Assembly: GCA_050303415.1 (NCBI GenBank)
Contig: JBNLBS010000003.1
Span: 1 to 64,000, forward strand
Direction: 5' to 3'
Source of the DNA: JBNLBS01 sp050303415
GTDB taxonomy: Bacteria > Pseudomonadota > Gammaproteobacteria > Methylococcales > Methylomonadaceae
Length of the DNA: 64,000 nucleotides
Below the pieces are notes generated by a model, which did not search any database, had not been told where the DNA came from, and saw only the letters and a list, made by a program, of their open reading frames with translations. The position numbers were made by a program, and so were the translations under genes. Position 1 is the stretch's first letter, and every line of letters starts with the position of its first letter. Shown one piece after another: positions 45,780-53,181 of this stretch.

Positions 45780-47510
45780 ATGCGTATTTTGATTATTTTT
45801 TTAGTTTTTAATCTTTTAAGTCCGTTCGCCATGGCAGAAAGGAAAGCAATGTTGGTGCTGGATGCTTCCGGCAGTATGATGGGGCAAATTAATGGTAAAG
45901 CCAAGATCACCATTGCCCGAGAGGTGGTCGATGATATGTTGAAAAGCTGGAATCCGGATAATCAAATCGGTCTGGTGAGTTATGGGCATCGTAAAAAAGG
46001 CGACTGTTCAGATATTGAAACGTTAATTCCAGTGGGTAAGTTGGATGTTAATGCTTTTAACAACGTTGTTAACAGTTTGACCCCTAAAGGCAAAACTCCG
46101 CTGTCAGCAGCGGTACGTGTAGCAGCTGAAAAGCTTCGACATGTTGAAGATGCTGCAACGGTAATTTTAATTAGTGATGGAGAAGAAACCTGTAATGCTG
46201 ATCCGTGTGCTGTTGCATCAGAGCTGGAACAAACAGGCGTAGATTTCACTGTACATGTCATTGGTTTTGATATTACCGAGAAGAAAGCGGTTTCACAACT
46301 GCAGTGTTTAGCTAAAAATACCGGAGGTGAGTATTTTCCTGCCGGAGATGCTTCGGCTTTAAAAGAGGCACTAAAAACGGCGGTTAAAAAAGTTGAAACT
46401 AAACCGGAACCAAAGCCGGAACCAAAGGTAGACTCAAAAGCGCCGGTGGCATTAAGCCTAAATGCTGTTTTGGCCGAAGGCGGCAATTCGGTTGGTGGTA
46501 ATGATTTTCGAGTTTATCGGGAAGAAAATGATGAATTCGGCAAACCTAAAAGGGTGCAGGTGGCTAGAGATTACTACAAGGGAGAGGTTAAGTTTATGCT
46601 GCCGCCAGGAAACTATATCGCAGTCAGTTATTTGGGTAATGCTGTAGCAGAATCACCCATTACGATAGAACCTGGAAAACCTCTAGCCAAGACCCTGATA
46701 TATAATGCCGCGCGTGTCAAAATTAATGCCGTTTTTTCTGAAGGCCAAAAAAAGGTTGGAGGTAACGATATCAGAGTTTATCGTGAAGATGCTGACGAAT
46801 TCGGCAAACCAAAAAGGGTGCAGGTGGCTAGAGATTACTATAAAGAAGAAGTTGTTTTTACTATACCCGAAGGTAAATATATTGCTGCTTCATATTTAGG
46901 CTCTGCATATGCAGAGGCGGGTCTGGTTGTTGAAGCCGGAAAAGGCCAGGAATTACAGCTTAATTATAAGGCTGCCCGTGTAAAATTGGATGCCGCATTG
47001 GCTACTGGAAGTCAGCCGGTGGGCGGGAACGATATTCGTATTTATAGGGAGGATAAGGATGAATTTGGCAAGCCTAAAAGGTTTCAGGTTGCGCGAGATT
47101 ATTATAAGCAAGAAGTGATATTTACCCTGCCGGAAGGGCCTTATATTGCTGCTTCTTATCTGGGCTCGGCCTATACCGAAAAACCAATTGTGGTAAAGGC
47201 TGGACAATCAATGGCGGACACTTTGGTATACAGTGCGGGTCGTTTGAAAATGACCGCGGTACAGCAGGCCGAGGGTGAACACGTAGGGAATAATGATTTT
47301 CGAGTCTATCGTGAAGAAAAAGATGAATTTGGTAACTCAAAAAGGATACAGGTTGCCAGGGATTATTATAAAACCGAAGTTGTTTTTACCGTTCCAGCGG
47401 GTGATTATTTGTTAGAAGCAATTAATGGGAACGCAAAGGGAAATTCTAAAATTACCATCCAGCCCGGCCAGATGACTGAAACGGAACTTATATTAGAAAA
47501 AATTAATTAG
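45780..47510 (+). CDS. Secreted von Willebrand factor A protein with four 88-residue repeats
   Basis: A 576-residue exported protein. A signal peptide (MRILIIFLVFNLLSPFAMA) is followed by a VWA domain (about 22-205) with an intact MIDAS: DASGS at 28-32, the conserved Thr in KGKTPLSAA and Asp in ISDGEETC. Two Cys pairs (C76 with CNADPC at 138-143) may form disulfides. After a Lys/Pro/Glu linker (TKPEPKPEPK) come four repeats starting at residues 225, 313, 401 and 489, each exactly 88 residues. Each has VGGND, YRE, DEFG, QVARDYY and a P-G-Y-S/A-YLG beta-rich core. A strong GGAGAG ribosome-binding site is present. It is 108 bp from the efflux operon. The VWA part resembles secreted or periplasmic VWA proteins; I know no function for the repeat unit. 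Confidence 0.85.
   Translation: MRILIIFLVFNLLSPFAMAERKAMLVLDASGSMMGQINGKAKITIAREVVDDMLKSWNPDNQIGLVSYGHRKKGDCSDIETLIPVGKLDVNAFNNVVNSLTPKGKTPLSAAVRVAAEKLRHVEDAATVILISDGEETCNADPCAVASELEQTGVDFTVHVIGFDITEKKAVSQLQCLAKNTGGEYFPAGDASALKEALKTAVKKVETKPEPKPEPKVDSKAPVALSLNAVLAEGGNSVGGNDFRVYREENDEFGKPKRVQVARDYYKGEVKFMLPPGNYIAVSYLGNAVAESPITIEPGKPLAKTLIYNAARVKINAVFSEGQKKVGGNDIRVYREDADEFGKPKRVQVARDYYKEEVVFTIPEGKYIAASYLGSAYAEAGLVVEAGKGQELQLNYKAARVKLDAALATGSQPVGGNDIRIYREDKDEFGKPKRFQVARDYYKQEVIFTLPEGPYIAASYLGSAYTEKPIVVKAGQSMADTLVYSAGRLKMTAVQQAEGEHVGNNDFRVYREEKDEFGNSKRIQVARDYYKTEVVFTVPAGDYLLEAINGNAKGNSKITIQPGQMTETELILEKIN
46452..47507 (+). repeat. Four in-frame tandem repeats of 264 bp
   Basis: Coding repeats with an exact 264-bp period: units start at 46452, 46716, 46980 and 47244. 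Units 1 and 2 are nearly identical at DNA level over about 45 bp around 46533 and 46797 (both contain AAAAGGGTGCAGGTGGCTAG), while units 3 and 4 have drifted, so copy 1/2 similarity reflects recent duplication or gene conversion. Confidence 0.9.
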
Positions 47511-47553
47511 ACATATACAGTCATTTTAGTTAAAAAGTCTGGCTAGCATCATT

Positions 47554-47597
47554 GATCAATCCAGTTAGGGTAAAAATTATTCTTAACCGGATTGATC
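47554..47597. terminator. Inverted repeat between convergent VWA and isocitrate dehydrogenase genes
   Basis: Sixteen-base arms starting GATCAATCC match at 14 positions across a 12-nt loop. It lies 44 bp after the VWA stop and 15 bp after the end of the opposing gene. There is no T tract, so a bidirectional terminator is plausible but unproven. Confidence 0.45.
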
Positions 47598-47611
47598 ACA
47601 ATTAAGGGTGT

Positions 47612-48622
47612 TTATTGCATTGCTGCAATAATTGCATCCCCCATACCTGTAGTTCCTGCAGTTGACTCAGGGTTTAGATCGGGTGTGACATGAATTCCTT
47701 CGTTTATGACGTGTTCCAATGCTGTTTGTATGCGTTCTGCTGCAGCATCTTCGTTTAGATGTTTAAGCATCATGATGCCGGCCATAATGACTGCAGTCGG
47801 GTTGGCCAGGTTTTTACCGGCAATATCCGGTGCACTACCGTGAACAGCTTCAAACAAAGCAGCGTCATCGCCTATATTAGCACCGGGAATCAACCCAAGG
47901 CCACCTACCAAACCGGCGGTCAAGTCAGATAAAATATCGCCAAACATATTGGTGCAGACAATCACATCAAACTGATGCGGGTTCATCACCATATGCATAC
48001 AAGCGGCATCGATAATTTTTTCATCGAATTCAATGTCCGGGTATCTAGGTGCAATTTCCCGCGCAACATCCAAAAACAGGCCTTGGGTATATTTAAGGAT
48101 ATTGGCTTTATGGCAAACGGTGACCTTTTTACGGTTGTTTTCCTGAGCGTATTTAAAGGCATGTTCAATGATTCTTTCCGAACCTTTTCGGGTAACAATG
48201 GCCAGACTTTCCGCAATGTCTTTTTCTTTGGTCAGGTAATGCTCAAGACCAGCGTATAGGCCTTCTGTATTCTCCCGGACAATGACAATGTCAACATCTT
48301 CAAAACGCGTGGTCACTCCATTCCAGCTTTTGGCAGGGCGCACATTGGCATACAGATCATATTTTTGACGTAATTCTACATTAATACTTCTAAAGCCTTT
48401 ACCCACAGCGGTGGTTAAAGGACCTTTAAATGCCAGGCGGGTACGTTCGATTGAGTTCAACGTGTCTTCCGGTAACGGGGTGCCGTGTTTTTCAAAAGCG
48501 CCCATACCGGCTTCAGCTTCAATCCAGTTAATTTTCGCGCCTGAAGCATCAATAATTTTAACTGCTTGTTCCATAATCGATGGGCCAATACCATCACCTT
48601 TAATTAATGTAACGTCGTGCAT
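47612..48622 (-). CDS. NAD+-dependent isocitrate dehydrogenase
   Basis: Oxidatively decarboxylates isocitrate to 2-oxoglutarate. The 336-residue protein is of the short homodimeric/IDH3-like type, not the 416-residue E. coli Icd. The substrate region SINVELRQKYDLYANVRPAK carries the arginines and the isocitrate-contacting Ser; catalytic Tyr is in ENTEGLYAGLEH and Lys in VCHKANILKYTQG. Coenzyme specificity is readable: HGSAPDIAGKNLANPTA has Asp266-Ile267 where NADP-dependent E. coli Icd has Lys-Tyr, so NAD+ is predicted. A GGAG ribosome-binding site precedes the ATG. With acnB and sucAB in this window it covers the oxidative branch of the TCA cycle. A homoisocitrate or isopropylmalate role is less likely given the Ser-Ile-Asn motif. 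Confidence 0.9.
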   Translation of the reverse strand: MHDVTLIKGDGIGPSIMEQAVKIIDASGAKINWIEAEAGMGAFEKHGTPLPEDTLNSIERTRLAFKGPLTTAVGKGFRSINVELRQKYDLYANVRPAKSWNGVTTRFEDVDIVIVRENTEGLYAGLEHYLTKEKDIAESLAIVTRKGSERIIEHAFKYAQENNRKKVTVCHKANILKYTQGLFLDVAREIAPRYPDIEFDEKIIDAACMHMVMNPHQFDVIVCTNMFGDILSDLTAGLVGGLGLIPGANIGDDAALFEAVHGSAPDIAGKNLANPTAVIMAGIMMLKHLNEDAAAERIQTALEHVINEGIHVTPDLNPESTAGTTGMGDAIIAAMQ

Positions 48623-48751
48623 TTAAATCTCCAATATAAAATTGGCGCCTATAATACCAGATATGGGCATATTTATCTCAAAGTAAGCTGTTGTAAAAAG
48701 AAAGCTATAGTAAGGTGTTCGGAATGGGGCTGATTTAATAGGTTAAGCTTT

Positions 48752-49141
48752 ATGAATGATGATTGTAAAAATACAAAACCTAAGATTCTAGCGGTTGATG
48801 ATGAGGTTTTTAATCTTGAAATTTTGGAAGAAATTTTGGATGACCGGTTCGACTTGTTTTTGGTTACATCAGGTGAAGCATGTCTTGAATTTGTTTCTCG
48901 GTGCAGACCTGATATTATACTTTTGGATGTATATATGCCGGGAATAAATGGCTTTCAAACGTGTGAAAAATTGAAGCAAATTGATGAAAGCAATGATATC
49001 CCGGTTGTTTTTGTGACTGCACTGGGGCTTAACGATGAAATAGAAGAAGGTTACCGAGTTGGCGGGGTTGAATATATAGTCAAGCCTTTTGATACCAAAA
49101 CTTTGTTGTCTACCATTGATGCCGTTTTGGGAAATCAATAA
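48752..49141 (+). CDS. Stand-alone response-regulator receiver
   Basis: A 129-residue CheY-like receiver with no output domain. The acidic pocket VDDE is at residues 15-18, the phospho-acceptor is Asp59 in IILLDVYMPG, the Thr position lies in FVTALG and the conserved Lys is in YIVKPFD. It lies 28 bp before the broken TonB receptor and on the same strand as YfiR and the kinase, so it is the likely partner of the kinase at 50634. The output may be a protein interaction or relay to another regulator. Confidence 0.88.
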   Translation: MNDDCKNTKPKILAVDDEVFNLEILEEILDDRFDLFLVTSGEACLEFVSRCRPDIILLDVYMPGINGFQTCEKLKQIDESNDIPVVFVTALGLNDEIEEGYRVGGVEYIVKPFDTKTLLSTIDAVLGNQ

Positions 49142-49169
49142 TAGTAGAATATAATTTAAGTCTTATCTA

Positions 49170-50073
49170 ATGTTCACTATGAAGTTGAAACAGAATTTTA
49201 TCGGTATTTTTTTGCTGCCAGTTACAGAATCATTATATGCGGCGCCCCTCAACCGCACTTTTTCAGATGGATTTTGAGGATTTGATGAATGTTGAGGTTA
49301 TTTCAATTGCTAAAAAGCCTCAATCTGTACTTTAACCAGCGGTTGCAATTCATGTCATTTCTCATCAGGTCATGCGAATAAATACTTTTGCAGTATGCGG
49401 CTTTGTTCCGCCATTATTTACCCCAGCCTTAGGTTGTATTTATGCAAATAAGGATTTAAAGCCGGAAAATGTATATTCAGCTGAAATTTGTTATCGGGCT
49501 ATGTTCAGTTCAAAACTGTCAGTCGATATTGCTGGATTTTATAATCACTCTGATAGCCTCGATAGTCAGGAACAGAGCGGGGGTGTTGGAACATTCCCGG
49601 TTACTCATAATTTGATTATTAATTCAATTGATAATCAAATGACTGCAACAATCTATGGCCCCGAAATCAGTGCGAAATGGCAAGTGTTTAATTTTTGGCA
49701 ATTGACAGTCAATTACAGTAGGCTAAAAATGGATGCTCAGCACCGTGCAAACAGTACAACTTCGATATCCAGAGTACAGAGAATTAAAAATGCTGAACCA
49801 CTGCATCTAGCTTCAGTACGTTCCTCCTGGAAGTTGCCTTTTGATTTGGTTTTTAATAGCTCTGTTTATTATACTGATTCAATTTCCACTCATCATGTTC
49901 AAGGCAATACTCGTTTAGATCTGTGGCTAGCATGGATGCCTAATGATTATTTTGAACTGTCGGTGGTGGGACAAAACCTTTTGGATGGTCAAAATAAAGA
50001 ATATAAGGCAAGTGATGTTTTCTATACTGAAGTGCCAATAAGTGTTTATGCCAAAATTAGCACTAGGGTTTAG
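49170..50073 (+). pseudogene. Decayed TonB-dependent receptor (plug and most of barrel deleted)
   Basis: Remnant of a receptor related to the intact one at 24206-26245. The first 35 codons (49170-49274) encode a signal-peptide-like start ending in TGA. A one-base frame change then gives FQMDFEDLMNVEVISIAKK, the classic N-terminal linker of TonB receptors, which runs into TAA at 49333-49335. The same frame continues with PAVAIHVISHQVMR, the start of a plug domain, but then jumps directly to barrel sequence NKDLKPENVYSAEICYRA. The last 220 residues are a good C-terminal barrel (ELSVVGQNLLDGQ matches ELSVVGQNLLADK of the intact receptor). So one frameshift, one stop and a deletion of roughly 400 codons have accumulated. 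The open frame 49372-50073 might still be translated but could not form a gated receptor. Confidence 0.85.
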
Positions 50074-50078
50074 ATTTT

Positions 50079-50630
50079 ATGAAATCACATCACAGGTTAA
50101 AAAAAACCAATACAGTTATGTTACTGCTTATAATAAGTTTAAGTTCAACTGGGTTAATGGCTGGATCGGCAACTGAAGCGGAATTAAAAACAGCTTACAT
50201 GTTTAATTTCGCACGTTTTGTACAGTGGCCGAAAGAAAAAACTCAACCTCAAGTCTTCAAATTTTGTATTTATCCTAATAATCGATTTGGAGAACTGTTT
50301 TTTCAATTGGAGCAATTACAAATTCGTGAGAAAAAGATTCAGGTTAGTGTATTAAACTCAATACGTTCGATTCAGCAATGCCATGCGGTTTTTTTAGATT
50401 CGGTGCCAAAAAAAGATTTGTATACAGCCATGGCTATTGCTAAAAAATATCATGTGTTAACCATTAGCGATCAGAATAATTTTTCTGACAATGGCGGGAT
50501 GATTCATATGTTTATTGAAAACGGTAAAATTCGTTTTAATATTAATTACGATAGTAGTAGCCATGCTGAATTGAAGATCAGTTCAAAATTAATTGGTCTG
50601 GCATCTAATGTTATTAGAACGACTTTATAG
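50079..50630 (+). CDS. YfiR/HmsC-like periplasmic protein (DUF4154)
   Basis: A 183-residue periplasmic regulator. The signal peptide runs to about residue 29 (LLIISLSSTGLMAGS). ELKTAYMFNFARFVQWP is the family signature, and two cysteines (Cys63 in FKFCIYP, Cys101 in QQCHAVFL) correspond in position to a disulfide pair of Pseudomonas YfiR. ILTISDQNNF-like LTISDQNNFSDNGGMIHMF and the C-terminal INYDSSSHAELKISSKLIGLA complete the fold. In Pseudomonas YfiR represses the diguanylate cyclase YfiN; here the neighbour is a histidine kinase, 4 bp downstream, which probably receives the signal instead. Confidence 0.9.
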   Translation: MKSHHRLKKTNTVMLLLIISLSSTGLMAGSATEAELKTAYMFNFARFVQWPKEKTQPQVFKFCIYPNNRFGELFFQLEQLQIREKKIQVSVLNSIRSIQQCHAVFLDSVPKKDLYTAMAIAKKYHVLTISDQNNFSDNGGMIHMFIENGKIRFNINYDSSSHAELKISSKLIGLASNVIRTTL

Positions 50631-50633
50631 AAT

Positions 50634-52148
50634 ATGACGGATCAACAAAAATATTGGAGCTTGCAAAAGAAATTAACAGCTGTAATTTTTAGTGTTGTCA
50701 TTGTAGTGTTATTTTTTTCCAGTATTTTATTTATTACAGCTAATTATTTCTTTTCAAATAGTAAGTTAAAAGAAGAAGCGCACAATATAACTCACTCAAC
50801 AGCTCACCAGATCGAGACGGCGATCATATTTGATCAAGTGGAAAATGTGCTGGAAATTTTAGATGGGTTGCTTTTAAGGCCGCAAATTATCCAGGCAGAA
50901 GTTTATTTAGGGAACAAAACACTCTATGCCAGCAGTGGCAAAATGAAAAGCGATAAAACCTTCAAGGAACAAAAGCAGTGTTCATCAAGTAAGTTTTATT
51001 CACCTGTTTTTAATAGTTGTATAGTGATTAAGGACGGCAATAAAGAAATAGCCCACCTTCATTTGGTTTTTGCACGTACTGACTTGTTTGAACAGCAATA
51101 CACACAAATATTCATTTTTCTTGTCTGTATTGTTATTTCAATAGTATTGAGTTTTATTTATGCTACAAAAGTTAGTAGAGCACTTGCCAGTCCGTTAAAT
51201 TCATTAGCTTCTTTAGCCAATAAAGTAGCCAATGAAAACAAATTCAATTTACGTGGCAAAGTGTTCGGTTCGGAAGAAATTCAAACGTTAACCCGGTCTT
51301 TTAATCATATGCTTGATGAGATTGAGACACGAGATAAAGCTTTACAGGGTTATACTCTGGATTTGGAAAAAGCGGTTGAGGAAAGAACGGATTCCTTAAA
51401 TAGAGCACTAAATGAGGCTGAAAAGGCCAACGCCGCAAAATCGGAGTTTTTAGCCAATATGTCGCATGAATTGCGCACACCCTTACATGGGATTTTAAGC
51501 TTTGCCAGATTTGGATTGAAAAAGTACCAAACTGCCGAGCCTGAAAAACTGTTGCAATATTTTGATCGAATAAATTCCAGTGGCGAGCGGCTTTTATCAT
51601 TGCTGAATGATTTGTTGGATTTATCCAAGTTGGAAGCTGGGCAAATGGTGTTAATTAAAAAACCGGTCGAACTGCGAAAAATTATGGAGAGTTGTGTAGC
51701 AGAACAAACTGCCTGGATTAATGAAAAAAAATTAAATCTGGTTTTGAATAATCCCATTCTGAATACTGAGGTGAATATAGATCCGGTGCGCATTAGTCAG
51801 GTAATGACCAATCTATTGTCTAATTCCATTAAGTTCTCTCTTGAAGGCAAGAGTATTTTTATTAATTTTTTTGGAGTCGATTATTTTGATCGACCGGGTA
51901 TTCAGGTCTCAATAAAAGATGAAGGTGTCGGTATCCCGGACACTGAGCTGGACAGCGTGTTTGATAAGTTTATTCAAAGCAGCAAGACAAAAACCAATGC
52001 CGGGGGAACAGGATTGGGTTTGGCTATCTGTAAAGAAATTATTGAGCTGCATCAAGGTAAAATATGGGCTGAATCCAACACTGAGCAAGGTGTGACTTTT
52101 TCATTTATACTGCCAGTCAATGTCTCGTCGGCTTCACAACCCGATTAA
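50634..52148 (+). CDS. Sensor histidine kinase partnered with YfiR
   Basis: A 504-residue inner-membrane kinase. TM1 at about 14-37, a periplasmic domain of about 115 residues with two Cys (116 and 129), TM2 at about 158-177, HAMP (about 180-232), coiled-coil, HisKA with His278 in MSHELRTPLHG, and HATPase with SNSIKFS, DEGVGIPD and GGTGLGL. All catalytic boxes are present. There is no receiver in the chain, consistent with the separate receiver at 48752. The periplasmic domain and HAMP resemble the CHASE8-HAMP layout of YfiN, with a kinase replacing the GGDEF output; that comparison is an inference from layout. Confidence 0.9.
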   Translation: MTDQQKYWSLQKKLTAVIFSVVIVVLFFSSILFITANYFFSNSKLKEEAHNITHSTAHQIETAIIFDQVENVLEILDGLLLRPQIIQAEVYLGNKTLYASSGKMKSDKTFKEQKQCSSSKFYSPVFNSCIVIKDGNKEIAHLHLVFARTDLFEQQYTQIFIFLVCIVISIVLSFIYATKVSRALASPLNSLASLANKVANENKFNLRGKVFGSEEIQTLTRSFNHMLDEIETRDKALQGYTLDLEKAVEERTDSLNRALNEAEKANAAKSEFLANMSHELRTPLHGILSFARFGLKKYQTAEPEKLLQYFDRINSSGERLLSLLNDLLDLSKLEAGQMVLIKKPVELRKIMESCVAEQTAWINEKKLNLVLNNPILNTEVNIDPVRISQVMTNLLSNSIKFSLEGKSIFINFFGVDYFDRPGIQVSIKDEGVGIPDTELDSVFDKFIQSSKTKTNAGGTGLGLAICKEIIELHQGKIWAESNTEQGVTFSFILPVNVSSASQPD

Positions 52149-52287
52149 TATATCCGAATGGCGGCTGTAATTTTGTCTGTTCCTGTTCAAAAATAACCTA
52201 CAGTTGTGTTTTGTCAAAAGGCCTCTGCGTTTTATCCGTAAATTATGGGATAATTGAGCTGTTTTTAATTAATCCACTTTATTTGTC

Positions 52288-53178
52288 ATGACCTTTCCTA
52301 CCATTGAGTCTTATGTTGGTAACACCCCTTTGGTTCGTTTACAACGATTACCCGGGGATAGCAGTAACACTATTTTAGTTAAACTAGAAGGTAATAACCC
52401 GGCCGGTTCCGTTAAAGACAGACCCGCGATTAGCATGATCAGGCATGCTGAGGCTCGCGGGGAGATTAAGCCGGGTGACCGCTTGATCGAAGCAACCAGT
52501 GGCAATACCGGCATTGCTTTGGCCATGGCGGCGGCTATTAAAGGCTATAAAATGACCTTGATCATGCCGGACAATATGAGTGAAGAGCGCAGGGCATCAA
52601 TGAAAGCCTATGGGGCTGAAATTATCTCTACTCCGGCTGAAGGCAGTATGGAAGCGGCGATTGATCTGGCAAGGAGGATGGAAGCGGAAGGTAAGGGTAA
52701 AATCCTGGATCAGTTTTCCAATCCGGATAATCCCAGAGCTCACTACGAAGGGACAGGGCCGGAAATCTGGCGAGATACGCAAGGTAAAATAACGCATTTT
52801 GTTAGCGCCATGGGAACCACTGGAACCATTATGGGGACGTCACGTTTTTTAAAGGAACAAAACCCGTCGATACAAATTATAGGTGTACAACCTCAGGATA
52901 AAGCTAAAATTCCTGGTATTCGTCGTTGGCCGCAGGAATATTTGCCAAAAATATATGACGCAACTCGGGTTGATCAAATTATTGATGTTGATCAGATTAG
53001 TGCCGAGCAAACCACGCGTGCATTAGCAGCGCAGGAAGGCATTTTTTCCGGTATTTCGTCGGGTGGTGCTGTTTCAGCCGCATTAACATTATCCCAGCAA
53101 GTTGAGAATGCCGTGATCGTTGCCATAATATGTGACCGGGGTGACCGGTATTTATCAACTGGTGTGTTTCCGGGTTAA
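52288..53178 (+). CDS. cysM: Cysteine synthase B
   Basis: PLP enzyme that makes cysteine from O-acetylserine and sulfide (or S-sulfocysteine from thiosulfate in CysM). The 296 residues carry the PLP lysine K43 in NNPAGSVKDRPA, the TSGNTGIA loop and the CysM-type GVQPQDKAKIPGIRRWPQEY and ICDRGDRYLSTGVF. These favour CysM over CysK, whose loop reads differently. It lies 139 bp after the kinase gene and 3 bp before the YdbH-like gene. Confidence 0.94.
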   Translation: MTFPTIESYVGNTPLVRLQRLPGDSSNTILVKLEGNNPAGSVKDRPAISMIRHAEARGEIKPGDRLIEATSGNTGIALAMAAAIKGYKMTLIMPDNMSEERRASMKAYGAEIISTPAEGSMEAAIDLARRMEAEGKGKILDQFSNPDNPRAHYEGTGPEIWRDTQGKITHFVSAMGTTGTIMGTSRFLKEQNPSIQIIGVQPQDKAKIPGIRRWPQEYLPKIYDATRVDQIIDVDQISAEQTTRALAAQEGIFSGISSGGAVSAALTLSQQVENAVIVAIICDRGDRYLSTGVFPG

Positions 53179-53181
53179 TAA

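Noticed and set aside
45980..46486. Long antisense open frame opposite the VWA gene
   Set aside because: It lies wholly opposite the VWA domain, whose MIDAS and signal peptide establish the real strand; the low-complexity Ser/Ala/Thr content is typical of a shadow.
46452..47507. Regular repeats considered as a CRISPR array
   Set aside because: The unit is 264 bp, in frame, and encodes a conserved protein repeat; there are no short direct repeats with unique spacers.
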